Translations under genes and position numbers: made by a program
Shown: positions 18,287 through 27,186 of the stretch, one piece after another
Layout of the letters: the number at the start of each line of letters is the position of its first letter
Position numbering within the stretch: position 1 is the first letter of the stretch
Notes under the pieces: generated by a model
The model's database searches: none
Told to the model about the DNA's origin: nothing
Seen by the model: the letters and a program-made list of their open reading frames with translations, nothing else
From: Streptomyces catenulae
GTDB taxonomy: Bacteria > Actinomycetota > Actinomycetes > Streptomycetales > Streptomycetaceae
Assembly (NCBI RefSeq): GCF_000718015.1
Contig: NZ_JODY01000024.1
Location: 1-64,000 of the forward strand
DNA: 64,000 nt
Reading direction: 5' to 3'

Positions 18287-19109
18287 TCAGTCCTGCTGTT
18301 CCACGTCGTCGCCGGGACCGCCAAAGAGCCGGTCGTTGCCCGGACCGCCGTACAGCTGGTCGTTGCCGCTGTTGCCGTACAGGACGTCGTCGCCCGCGCC
18401 GCCGTGGAGGATGTCGTCGCCGGGACCGCCGTAGAGGGTGTCGTCGCCGTCGTCGCCCGAGAGGTTCTGGTCGCCGGGACCGCCCTTGAGGACGTCGTCG
18501 CCGGGACCGCCCTCGGCGAAGCCGGAGTCGCCGTTCACCTCGATGGTGTCGCGGCCCTCACCGCCGAGGACGGTGGCCGCCTCCCCCCACCGTGATCCGG
18601 TCGTCGCCCGCACCGCCGAGGACCGAACTGCCGTCGGCGGGCCCGGAGGTGGTCAGGGTGTCGTCGCCGTCACCGAGCAGGACGCGGTTGAAGTGGTACG
18701 TGTCGCCCACGGTGTTGGCCAGCCCGACACGGTCGTCGCGGTCGCCGAGGTCCATCGTCAGCGCGGCGTACGGGTCCTGGCTCTCGACGGTGGCGACGGT
18801 GCAGCGGACCTTGGTGGGGTCGGCGGCGTCCGGGTGGGCGCAGCCGTGACCCGCGGTGACGGGCACCCGGTCGTCGATCACATAGGCGAGGCGGGTGTGG
18901 TCGTCCCCGTCGTACGTCTCGGTGACGGTGGCGTCGTTGCCCTGGCCCGGGGCGGCGGTGTAGGTGAGTTCCCGGCCGTTGTCGGCGACGGCGGCGGTGG
19001 CCCGCGGCGCGGCGGCGACGGCGCTCGGGGCGGTGGCCCCGGCGGCGAGGACGAGGGCGAGGGCGGCCGCGGCGCGGAGCGCCGGGCGGCCGGTGGTGGA
19101 GGAGAGCAT
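18287..19109 (-). pseudogene. Secreted RTX-type calcium-binding protein, split by a frameshift
   Basis: The gene starts at the ATG at 19109 (AAGGTG upstream) with a clear signal peptide (about residues 1-34). Its mature part runs to GGAGDDRITV, then leaves frame in a run of six C (18583-18588; six G on the coding strand). The other frame continues seamlessly as EAATVLGGEGRDTIEV and a chain of RTX nonapeptides (GGPGDDVLKGGPGDQNL and so on) to 18287. Removing one G restores one protein of about 273 residues. RTX repeats bind calcium in a parallel beta roll outside the cell. The shift may be a sequencing or assembly error, a recent mutation, or slippage in the G-run; as given the product is truncated before most repeats. 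Confidence 0.75.
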
Positions 19110-19338
19110 GGCGGACACCTTCGTGAGGCGGTGGCGGGCCCACCGCGGGTAAGTCCGCAGGTCTATCCGGCGGGGTTGGCGGAAGCGTGAACTCCCTTGC
19201 GCCGTATGTCCGTTCTGCGTCACAGCCGTGCTACGGCGCCCGGGCGCGGGAACGGCCGCCCGGGCGCCGTATCAAGCGGGTCACAGTGGCCGCGGGCGGC
19301 TGGCGTCCCCGCCGCCGCGCCGCCTAGGGTCCCTGCCC

Positions 19339-19515
19339 ATGGCTTTCTCCACGGGGGACCTCACCCACGAGGTACTGGCACGCTCGCACCACTACCACCA
19401 CACCTACCACTCGTCCGGCGGCAGCTCCGGGCCGATCCAGTGGTGGGGCTGGCTCCTCCTCGCGATCGGCGCGGGCGCGCTGATCTGGGGAGTGGTCAAG
19501 AAGTTCACCGGATGA
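19339..19515 (+). CDS. Small membrane protein with a His/Tyr-rich N-terminus (58 aa)
   Basis: From the ATG at 19339: MAFSTGDLTHEVLARSHHYHHTYHSSGG, then one membrane helix (about 35-52, WWGWLLLAIGAGALIWGVV) and a KKFTG tail. Codon bias is normal for the genome. The HHYHHTYH cluster might bind a metal, but nothing else supports this. It is isolated between two reverse-strand genes, with a short AGGGT ten bases upstream as possible ribosome site. Family not recognised. Confidence 0.65.
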   Translation: MAFSTGDLTHEVLARSHHYHHTYHSSGGSSGPIQWWGWLLLAIGAGALIWGVVKKFTG

Positions 19516-19595
19516 CGCGCTGACGCCCGGTACGCGACGTGGGGCGGCCCCGGCTCCGGCCGGGTGCCGCCCCACGTCGCGTCCGTCGGCGCCGG

Positions 19596-22500
19596 TCAGT
19601 CGAACCAGCGGGCCCGCGCCAACTCCTCGCCCCGGTCCGGGTCCTCCAGCAGGGCGGCGACCTCGAAGCGGCGGGGCCACTGACCGGCGGCCCAGGCCAG
19701 TCCGGCGGCCACGCCCTCCAGCGTCGCCGCGTGCAGCGCCCCGTCCGGCGTCAGCCGCCAGTCCAGCTCGCTCTCGCCGTCGCCGTCGCCGACCAGCAGC
19801 TCCTCGTGCTCGGTGTACGCCTCGGGGGTGGCAGGCCCCAGCAGCGCCCGGACCTCGTCGGGCACCGCGTGGCGGACGCCCTCGGAGCGCACCTCGGCCG
19901 CCACCGCCTCGCTCAGCCGGGACACCTGGAGGAGTTCGGCGAGCGCCGCGGCGCGGTCCGGGGCGACGGGCAGCAGCGCCTGCCCGGCGACCAGCGGCAT
20001 CAGGTCCGGCGCGTCGGCGACCAGCGCATCGGCCGCGTCGACCACCCGCACCTCGCCGCCGGGCCCGCCGTCGGCGTCCGGGACGACCGCGCGCAGCGCG
20101 TCCGGCAGCGTCACCGCCTCCGGATCGAGCAGCGCCAACGCACCGTGGATCGCGTGGAGTTGGGCGGCCGTGACGGGCAGCTCCGGGGCGGCGAGGCGGC
20201 CCAGCAGTTCGGCGGCGCCGCCCGGCTCGTCCAGCAGCGCGGCGAGCGAGGTCCGCACCCCGAGCGCCCGCAGCACCTGCGGATCGACGTCCCCGGCATC
20301 GGCCGCCTCGTACAACCCGGCGAGCAGCGGATCGCCGCCCGCGGAGCGGAGTCCGGCCGGGTGCCGCCCGTCGAGGACCGGGTGGCCGCGGAGCCACCAG
20401 GCGGTGTACGGGCGGACGGATTCCGTGGTGCCGTCCGGCAGCAGGACCCGTACGGGGGCGGTCAGCGCGTCGCGCAGCGGCGGTTGGGAGAGCAGGGCGA
20501 GCGCCTGCGGCCAGGCGTCGTCGTCGACGAGGTCGAGATCGCGGACGGCGATCAGTTCGGTGACGACCGGCGGGACGGGGGCGTCGGGCAGGGCGTCGAG
20601 GATGTCCTCGCACCAGACGTCGACGGCGTCGAGCAGCCCGGCGTCGTCCGGTTCGGCGAAGTCGCCCTCGCGCGGCTCCAGTTCGTCCGGGTCGAGGACC
20701 ACATCGGTGGCACGGACCAGCGCGAAGGCGGCCAGCACCCCGACGGCGGTCAGCGGCTGCTCGCCCCAGCGGTCCACCAACTCCGCGTCGCAGGCGGCGA
20801 GTTCACCCGCACGGAGGACCTGCTCGAAGGCGCTGCCGGGGTAGACCAGCTCACCGGCGGGGGCCAGTTCGCCGTCCTCGTCGGGGAGGGCGAGCGCGGC
20901 CAGCCACGGTTCGTCGCCGGGCGCGAGGTGGGCGTCGCGGACCAGCCCGAGGACGGTCTCGGCGATCTCGTCGGCGCCGGGCGGCGCGCCCGGTCCGTCC
21001 GGGTCGGCGAGCAGGTCCCAGGCGTCCTCGTCGGCGTCGAGGGAGCCCGCGACCGCCGCCCTGACCTGCGGCGTCGTCAGGACCGCGCGGGGCGAGGCGG
21101 GCACCGCGCCGAGCTTCTCCAGCAGCGGGTGGACCGCGTCGGGGTGCGCGACCTTCAGACCGAGGCGGGTCAGCGTGGCGTAGCGGGTGGCCGCGCCGTC
21201 GGCGGTGTCCGCCGCGTCCTGACCGGGCACCGGCAGCAGCACCTGCCGCGGGCCGAGCGTGGTGCGGACGGCGCCGGGGTGGCCGTCCGGGGCGGCCAGC
21301 GGGACGGGCAGCCCGGAGAGCCGGTCCGGGTCGGTGCCGGACAGCGCGTCGTACAGCCGCCACCACCAGGACGGATCGCGTTCGACGCCCGCCAGCCGGT
21401 CGATCATCTCGCCGAGCGGGACCCGGTTGATACCCAACGCCCGCAGCTCCGGGCGGCGTTCGAGTCCGGCGGGGAGCAGGGTGGGGAAGAGTTCGGCGAG
21501 GACGGCGACGGTGGCGGCGCCGCCGCCCTCCAGGACCTCCGCGTCTACGGGTCGCAGACCGTCGCGGGCCGCGCCGCCGGGCTCGTCCCAGGCGTCCTCG
21601 GGTGCGGCGGGCGGCGCGGTGGCCGGGGCGGCGGCGGGCAGGAACTGCGTCCGGGGCAGCAGCTCCAGGATCTTTCCGCGGAGTTCCCCGTCGATACCGC
21701 CCTTGCCGAGCGGGCCGGGCACCAGGTCCAGGGCGGCGGTGGTGAGCGGACGCCAGGCGCCGAGCAGGGCGGCGTAGGCGGTGGCGGCGCGCGTCACCAG
21801 GAAGTCGGCGAGCGGGCCGGGCGCGACATGGCGGCGGGTCGGCTCCAGCGGGAACGACGCGATGAGCAGCGCCGGGAGGCCCATCGGCTCGTCCGTCGGC
21901 GTCGGCGCGTGCACCACGGGCGCGGTGCCGGGCGCCGCCGGGTTGCCGTCGGCGTCCACGGGCACCGCCCAGGTCACCGACCAGACCGGACGCAGCCGTT
22001 CCTCGACCGGGCGGTCGGCGAGGAGCGCGGGCTCCAGCGGGCCGCCGTCGGTGACGACGCGCCAGCGGGTGTCGCCGCGCTCACTGTCCTCGATCCGGAC
22101 CAGCTCGCCGTCGCTCGCGCGGTGCAACTCCCGTACGCCGTCCGGGGTTTCGACGACGATCTCGGCGAGTCCGGGGAGGGTCAGCAGCAGCGCGGCGTCG
22201 ATTCCGGCGAGCAGCCGCTCGGCGAGGGCGAGTGCGGCGCCGTCGCGCAGCGGCAGCACCACGGCGGTGTCGTACCCGTCGGGGGCGGTGCCCTCGGCGG
22301 GCAGCGGCAGGCGCAGCAGCGGGACATGGCCGTCGCGGCGGCGCAGTTCGCCGCCGAGCCCGGGGCTGTGCGCGGCGATCTCGCGGGTCAGCTCGCGCGC
22401 CTCGGCCAGCGACCAGCGGACGCCGCCGGTGCGGCCGATCAGCGCCGGCTCGTCCGAGACCGACAGCACGGCGGCGAAGCCGACGCCGAACCGGCCGACC

Positions 22501-22877
22501 GCGCCGCTCTCCACGCTCGCCTCGCGCTTCGCGGAGGCGCGGAGGGTGGCGAGCGATTCGACGCCGGTGGCGTCCAGCGGGGCGCCGGTGTTGGACGCGA
22601 CGAGGACGGCGGGGGCGTCGCCGTCCGCCGGGTGCAGGGTCAGCCGCAGACGGCCGGGGACACCGGCGCGGGCGGCGGCGTCGGCGGCGTTCTGCGCCAG
22701 CTCCACGGCGAGGCGGTCGCGGTAGCCGCCGAGGGCGAGGTCCTCCTCGGCGTTGGCGTCCTCACGGAAGCGGGCGGGGGAGGCGGCCCATGCCTCCAGT
22801 ACTCCGCGCCGCAGCCGTGAGGTGCCGAAGGGGTCTGCGCCCTCGGGCTCCCCGCGGACCAATGGCGTACCGGTCAC
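19596..22877 (-). CDS. Sacsin/Hsp90-like GHKL ATPase-domain protein, 1093 aa
   Basis: Start is the GTG at 22877, with GGAGA seven bases upstream. Residues about 25-260 hold a GHKL ATP-binding fold of the sacsin-N/Hsp90 type: VELAQNAADA (about 58-67, catalytic Glu and Asn), the lid region SNTGAPLDATGVESL, and the G2-box GRFGVGFAAVLS (128-139). The remaining 800 residues are acidic, Leu/Ala-rich and without any domain I recognise. It is usually annotated in Streptomyces as a molecular chaperone-like protein; its client is unknown. It follows DUF3027 on the same strand 155 bases away. Confidence 0.8.
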   Translation of the reverse strand: MTGTPLVRGEPEGADPFGTSRLRRGVLEAWAASPARFREDANAEEDLALGGYRDRLAVELAQNAADAAARAGVPGRLRLTLHPADGDAPAVLVASNTGAPLDATGVESLATLRASAKREASVESGAVGRFGVGFAAVLSVSDEPALIGRTGGVRWSLAEARELTREIAAHSPGLGGELRRRDGHVPLLRLPLPAEGTAPDGYDTAVVLPLRDGAALALAERLLAGIDAALLLTLPGLAEIVVETPDGVRELHRASDGELVRIEDSERGDTRWRVVTDGGPLEPALLADRPVEERLRPVWSVTWAVPVDADGNPAAPGTAPVVHAPTPTDEPMGLPALLIASFPLEPTRRHVAPGPLADFLVTRAATAYAALLGAWRPLTTAALDLVPGPLGKGGIDGELRGKILELLPRTQFLPAAAPATAPPAAPEDAWDEPGGAARDGLRPVDAEVLEGGGAATVAVLAELFPTLLPAGLERRPELRALGINRVPLGEMIDRLAGVERDPSWWWRLYDALSGTDPDRLSGLPVPLAAPDGHPGAVRTTLGPRQVLLPVPGQDAADTADGAATRYATLTRLGLKVAHPDAVHPLLEKLGAVPASPRAVLTTPQVRAAVAGSLDADEDAWDLLADPDGPGAPPGADEIAETVLGLVRDAHLAPGDEPWLAALALPDEDGELAPAGELVYPGSAFEQVLRAGELAACDAELVDRWGEQPLTAVGVLAAFALVRATDVVLDPDELEPREGDFAEPDDAGLLDAVDVWCEDILDALPDAPVPPVVTELIAVRDLDLVDDDAWPQALALLSQPPLRDALTAPVRVLLPDGTTESVRPYTAWWLRGHPVLDGRHPAGLRSAGGDPLLAGLYEAADAGDVDPQVLRALGVRTSLAALLDEPGGAAELLGRLAAPELPVTAAQLHAIHGALALLDPEAVTLPDALRAVVPDADGGPGGEVRVVDAADALVADAPDLMPLVAGQALLPVAPDRAAALAELLQVSRLSEAVAAEVRSEGVRHAVPDEVRALLGPATPEAYTEHEELLVGDGDGESELDWRLTPDGALHAATLEGVAAGLAWAAGQWPRRFEVAALLEDPDRGEELARARWFD

Positions 22878-22996
22878 TTGCGTCTCCGCTCTACGGGTCG
22901 TTGGTCTGACCGTAGCGTGGGGGGTGGGGTGGGTGGGGGCGAGGGCTTGGGCCGCGGTGCGTGGTGGGTGCGGTGGCGGGGGCGGCCCGTGTCCTC

Positions 22997-23027
22997 GGGA
23001 GGGGGGAGAGAAGAAAAGAAGAAAAAA
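22997..23027. repeat. 31-base uninterrupted purine run
   Basis: Only G and A from 22997 to 23027, passing from G-rich to A-rich (it ends in six A). It lies 5 bases past the DUF3027 stop, where the DUF3027 transcript would read a C- and U-rich tract. No stem precedes it closely. Confidence 0.7.
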
Positions 23028-23032
23028 CGGGG

Positions 23033-23968
23033 CTAGCTGTGGCCCAGTTCTTCCGTGGGGGTGGTGTCTTCCACGGAGCCGCCGGTGGGTTCGGGGCGGA
23101 GGGTGAGGGGGTCGATGATGGTTTCGTCGACGACCGGGGTGGCGGGGCGGGGCGGGGCGGGCATGACGGCGGCTTCGGAGTGGCCGCCGCAGCCGTACGA
23201 GAGGGAGACGACGCGGCCGTCGGCGGGGGAGAACTCGTTGGCGCAGACGCCGAACGCCTGGCGCAGGGAGCCGGCGAGCGGGGTGAGGAAGCCGCAGGAG
23301 ACGCAGGTGGCGGGGGCCGCCTGGGCCATCGCGGTACGGGCGCCGAAGGCTTCGTCCCAGCGGTCGGCCGCCTCGTGCAGGCCGTAGCGGGAGAGCACGC
23401 GGGCGCGGCGCATCCCCAGTTCGTCGGCGAGGGAGGCGAGGTCGCCGCGGGCGGGGACGGGCTGGACGGCGGGTGAGCCGGGGACGACGTCGGCGTCCTC
23501 GGTGTCGGCGATCTGCGCGATCTCCGCGGTCTCGGCGGGCAGGTCCGCGGCGAGGGCGGAGTTGGGCGGCGGGGTGTCCTCGCCGGTGTAGCCGGGCTCC
23601 AGGCGGAGGTCCTCGGCGTCGGTGGGCAGCAGGTCGCCGGGGCCCATGTCGCCGGGGCGCAGCCGCTCGCTCCACGGCACCCACTCGGGGGCGAGGACGG
23701 CGTCCGGGCCGGGCAGCAGCACCGACTCGTCCAGCGTGACGATCTTGGCGCGGGAGGCGCGGGCGACGGTGACGGCCCAGCGCCAGCCGCGGTAGCCGGG
23801 CTCCTTGCAGGCGAAGAGGTGGGTGACGACGCGGTCGCCGTCGGCGACGGCCTCCAGGTGCTCGCCGACCATGCCCGGCAGCGCGGTCTCCTCGGCCGCC
23901 GCACGGGCGAGGTCGACCGCCTCGGCGCACAAGCGGTCCGGGGTACGGCTTCGCATCGCAGCACTCAC
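23033..23968 (-). CDS. DUF3027 family protein
   Basis: 311 residues from the GTG at 23968 (VSAAMRSRTPDRLCAEAVDLA); the ATG four codons later is the alternative. DUF3027 features are plain: VVTHLFACKEPGYRGWRWAV, RASRAKIVTLDESVLLPG, WVPWSERLRPGDMGPGDLLP and a C-terminal CVSCGF with a later CGG, a probable zinc-binding pair with ANEFSPADGRVVSL between. The family is confined to Actinobacteria and has no assigned function; it occurs near cold-shock and transporter genes as here. The long acidic middle (about 160-225) looks disordered. Confidence 0.9.
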   Translation of the reverse strand: MSAAMRSRTPDRLCAEAVDLARAAAEETALPGMVGEHLEAVADGDRVVTHLFACKEPGYRGWRWAVTVARASRAKIVTLDESVLLPGPDAVLAPEWVPWSERLRPGDMGPGDLLPTDAEDLRLEPGYTGEDTPPPNSALAADLPAETAEIAQIADTEDADVVPGSPAVQPVPARGDLASLADELGMRRARVLSRYGLHEAADRWDEAFGARTAMAQAAPATCVSCGFLTPLAGSLRQAFGVCANEFSPADGRVVSLSYGCGGHSEAAVMPAPPRPATPVVDETIIDPLTLRPEPTGGSVEDTTPTEELGHS

Positions 23969-24345
23969 AAGAATCGATTCTCTCTTCCACGCCGTCTCAC
24001 GGGTGCGCCAGCCGGAGCTGTCCTGTCCTTGTCCGGACGACCGGCGGGGCGGGGCGGGCGGAGCGGACCTGGGGACCGCGTCGACGTCCGCGCCCGATCG
24101 CTTGGGTCGAGCGCACCTCTCACGACCCATTCTGAGGGATCGCGCAAAGGCGCGCGGCCATGGACGACCGCCGGTGGCGCGCTACACACGCTACCCCTTC
24201 GTTCGCGGACGACCCCTCGGCGGGAGCGGCAAATGTGATCACCGGGGTCCGCCGGTGGCGGCGGGAGGGGCGCGGACCGCCGTCGCCTCGCGCAACAAGC
24301 CCGGGAAACCACCAGATAACTGACCAATTCGGGCAGTATGGCCGG
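23969..24345. other. Divergent intergenic region between DUF3027 and an MFS gene
   Basis: 377 bases with no gene I can support. ORFs crossing it have poor codon bias. The last 60 bases before the MFS start (around GATAACTGACCAATTC, 24315-24330) are AT-richer and may hold its promoter; the MFS gene has no ribosome-binding site, so a very short leader is possible. Confidence 0.4.
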
Positions 24346-25755
24346 GTGGCTGCCGCACGGGCGTCGAAGGGGCCGAGGGGCCCGCGGTTCTCGCGCGCGT
24401 CGACCCGGAGCGGGGCGGGGCGCGACCGGGTCCGCCGGGCGGGGCGCTCCGCCGGGCGGGCGCTGCACCGTCCGGTCACCGGCGCGGCCCGCGGCGTACG
24501 GCGCGCCACCCATGCGCACGGCGCGGGCGAGACGGGGCTGGGCAAGCTCATCGAACTGCACGCGGTGAACTCCGCGGGCGACATGCTGATCACCGTCGCA
24601 CTGGCCTCGACGGTGTTCTTCTCCGTCCCGACCGACCAGGCGCGGGGCCGGGTGGCGCTGTACCTCGCGGTGACGATGGCGCCGTTCGCGCTGCTCGCGC
24701 CGGTGGTCGGGCCACTGCTCGACCGGGTGCCGCACGGGCGGCGGGCCGCGATGGCCGCCGCGATGCTGGCCCGGGCGCTGCTGGCGCTGACGATGTCGGG
24801 CGCGGTCGCCACCGGGGGCCTGGAGCTGTATCCGGCGGCGCTGGGCGTGCTGGTCGCGTCGAAGGCGTACGGGGTGGTGCGCAGCGCGGTGGTGCCGCGG
24901 TTGCTGCCGCCGCGCATCTCGCTGGTCAAGGCCAATTCGCGGGTGACGCTCGCCGGGCTGCTGACGACCGCGGTGGCCGCGCCGCTGGGCGCCGGGCTGC
25001 ATCTGATCGGGCCGATGTGGCCGCTCTTCGGCGCTTTTCTGGTGTTCTGCGGCGGCACCTTCCTCTCGTTCACGCTGCCGCACACGGTCGACTCGGCGAA
25101 GGGCGAGGCCCGCGCGCGGCTGGCGTCCGGCGGGGCGGGGCGGCGGCCGGGGCTGCGGACCGTCGGCCCGTCGGTGCTGCACGGCCTCCAGGCCAACGCC
25201 ACGCTCCGCGCCCTGTCCGGGCTGCTCACGTTCTTCCTCGCGTTCCTGCTGCGTGAGCACCCGCTGGACGGGCTGGGCGCCGCGACGTCGCTGGGGCTGG
25301 TCGCGGTCGCGGCGGGCGGCGGCAACGCGCTGGGCACCGCGGTCGGCGCCTGGCTGAAGGCGCGCGGCCCGGAGCGGATCGTCGCCGGGGTGCTGGGCGT
25401 CGCGCTGGCCGCGGCGGTGGCGGCGGCGGTCGGGTACGAGCCGCTGTCGCTGGTGGTGGTGCCGGTGGCGGCGGCGTGTGCGGGGCTCTGCCAGGCGCTG
25501 GGGAAGCTGTCGCTGGACGCGATGATCCAGCGGGACGTCCCGGAGACCGTCCGCACCTCCGCGTTCGCCCGGTCGGAGACGGTGTTGCAGCTGTCGTGGG
25601 TGGTCGGCGGCGCGATCGGCATCGCGCTGCCGCTCTCCGGCGAGGTGGGCATGGTCGTCGCGGCGGCGCTGGTGACGCTGGGCGCGCTGGTGTCCGTACG
25701 GGGTCTGCTGGGCGCGGCCCGGCGTGGCGGGCGGGCCCGGGCGCGGGTGCGGTGA
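24346..25755 (+). CDS. MFS transporter
   Basis: 469 residues from the GTG at 24346 (VAAARASKGPRG), in good codon bias; the overlapping ATG at 24338 is out of frame. The first 75 residues are basic and probably cytosolic; about 10-12 membrane segments follow. GETGLGKLIELHAVNSAGDMLITVALASTVFF opens the conserved core, and LLDRVPHGRRAAM is the MFS loop motif. Relatives in Streptomyces nearly always sit beside DUF3027 (from memory). Substrate unknown. Confidence 0.85.
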   Translation: MAAARASKGPRGPRFSRASTRSGAGRDRVRRAGRSAGRALHRPVTGAARGVRRATHAHGAGETGLGKLIELHAVNSAGDMLITVALASTVFFSVPTDQARGRVALYLAVTMAPFALLAPVVGPLLDRVPHGRRAAMAAAMLARALLALTMSGAVATGGLELYPAALGVLVASKAYGVVRSAVVPRLLPPRISLVKANSRVTLAGLLTTAVAAPLGAGLHLIGPMWPLFGAFLVFCGGTFLSFTLPHTVDSAKGEARARLASGGAGRRPGLRTVGPSVLHGLQANATLRALSGLLTFFLAFLLREHPLDGLGAATSLGLVAVAAGGGNALGTAVGAWLKARGPERIVAGVLGVALAAAVAAAVGYEPLSLVVVPVAAACAGLCQALGKLSLDAMIQRDVPETVRTSAFARSETVLQLSWVVGGAIGIALPLSGEVGMVVAAALVTLGALVSVRGLLGAARRGGRARARVR

Positions 25756-25894
25756 GGGCGGTCGCCGCCGGGTGCGGGCGGTCTCCGGCGGCGGGTCCGG
25801 GCGCCGGGCGCGGGTGCTGCGCACGGGGGCGGCGCGGGGCGGCACGCCGTACCCGGGCGTGGTCCGCGCCGGGGCGCCAGATAGCCTGCCCGTC

Positions 25895-26398
25895 ATGACC
25901 GCTGCGATGATCTCCTGGGGCAAGGGCCGCCGTGCCGCTGCCGCCATCGGTGCCGTGTCCCTGGGCCTCGTCACCCTCTCCGCCTGTGAGAAGCCGACCG
26001 ACCTGGCGACCGTGACCGTCGGCTCCACGACCGTCACCGCCGAGGCCACGCCCGGCTGCGACGGCGACGGCAAGCTGCTGAGCAAGAAGCAGGTCGAGAC
26101 CTGCATCTCCAAGAACGGTGGCAAGACCATCACCGTCCAGCCCGGTGAGCGGGTCCGCGTCGGGGTGACGCCGGACGTCGCCAAGTCCGGCTGGATCGTC
26201 ATCGGCGGTGGCCCCGTGATGCGGGAGGCCAGCACCCAGACGTACCGCTCCTTCGACGCGGACACCCTCTTCATGCAGCAGAACCCGCAGACCGGCCAGA
26301 CCACCTACAGCCGGTCGGTCACGCTCCAGGTCGCGGAGCTGGGCAAGGGCGAGGGCCCCAAGACCATGTGGCACTTCAACCTGAAGCAGAAGGACTGA
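25895..26398 (+). CDS. DUF2771 lipoprotein
   Basis: 167 residues from the ATG at 25895. A signal peptide with lipobox LSAC (Cys at about 29) predicts attachment to the outer membrane face. The rest fits DUF2771: TVTVGSTTVTAEATPGC, KNGGKTITVQPGERVRVGV, SGWIVIGGGPVMREASTQTYRSF and MWHFNLKQKD at the end. The family is actinobacterial and uncharacterised; it looks like a beta-sandwich domain. It precedes the menaquinone genes mqnB and mqnD on the same strand (37-base gap), but shares no evident function with them. Confidence 0.88.
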   Translation: MTAAMISWGKGRRAAAAIGAVSLGLVTLSACEKPTDLATVTVGSTTVTAEATPGCDGDGKLLSKKQVETCISKNGGKTITVQPGERVRVGVTPDVAKSGWIVIGGGPVMREASTQTYRSFDADTLFMQQNPQTGQTTYSRSVTLQVAELGKGEGPKTMWHFNLKQKD

Positions 26399-26435
26399 GC
26401 CCGCTGATCCGGGCGAGCGCGGGGCGGGCCGGCTG

Positions 26436-27140
26436 ATGCGGGTACTCGTCGTCACGGCGGTGGCCGCCGAACGCGACGCGGTGTGCGCCGCGGGCGGTCC
26501 GTACACCCCGCGCGCCCTGCCCGGCGGCCTCGCGCTGCACCGCGACGGCGCGGCGTCGGGCCCCGCCGTCGACGTGCTCGCCGCCGGTGTCGGTCCGGCC
26601 GCCGCCGCTGCCGGTACGGCCACCGCGCTGACCGCCGCCGCGCTGGACGGCGCGCCGTACGCCCTGGTGATCTCCGCCGGGATCGGCGGCGGCTTCGCGC
26701 CCGCCGCCCCGCTCGGCTCGGTGGTCGTCGCGGACACGCTCACCGCCGCCGACCTGGGCGCCGAGACGCCCGAGGGCTTTCTGCCGGTGACGGAGCTGGG
26801 CTTCGGCACGGTCACCCACCGCCCGGACCCGGCGCTGGTCCGGGCCGTCGCCACCGCCTGCGGGGCGCGCAGCGGCCCGGTGCTGACGGTGTCGACGGTG
26901 ACGGGCTCCGCGGCGCGCGCGGCGGAGCTGACGGCGCGCCACCCCGGTGCGCTGGCGGAGGCCATGGAGGGCTTCGGCGTCGCCGAGGCGGCCGTGGCGC
27001 ACGGCGCGGGCGTGCTGGAGATCCGTACGGTCTCCAACGCGGTCGGGCCCCGCGACCGGGCGGCTTGGCGCATCGGCCCGGCGCTCACCGCGCTGACCGG
27101 CGCGTTCGCGGCGTTGCCCGCCGCACTGCGCGCCCTGTGA
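26436..27140 (+). CDS. mqnB: Futalosine hydrolase
   Basis: 234 residues from the ATG at 26436. MqnB cleaves futalosine to dehypoxanthinyl futalosine and hypoxanthine in the alternative menaquinone pathway of Streptomyces. It belongs to the MTA/SAH nucleosidase-like phosphorylase fold: RVLVVTAVAAERDAV at the N-terminus, ISAGIGGGFAP (purine/ribose loop), VSTVTGSAARAAEL and MEGFGVAEAAVAHG with the catalytic-region Glu-Gly, then VSNAVGPRDRAAWRI. mqnD follows after 46 bases on the same strand, so both are likely cotranscribed. Confidence 0.92.
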   Translation: MRVLVVTAVAAERDAVCAAGGPYTPRALPGGLALHRDGAASGPAVDVLAAGVGPAAAAAGTATALTAAALDGAPYALVISAGIGGGFAPAAPLGSVVVADTLTAADLGAETPEGFLPVTELGFGTVTHRPDPALVRAVATACGARSGPVLTVSTVTGSAARAAELTARHPGALAEAMEGFGVAEAAVAHGAGVLEIRTVSNAVGPRDRAAWRIGPALTALTGAFAALPAALRAL

Positions 27141-27186
27141 CACCCCGGCCCGGCCACCGCGCCGGGCCCTTTCGCGAGGAGGACCC

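Noticed and set aside
19539..22820. 1093-codon plus-strand frame opposite the sacsin-like gene
   Set aside because: It is antisense to a gene with clear GHKL motifs. The mirrored length comes from codon-position G/C bias.
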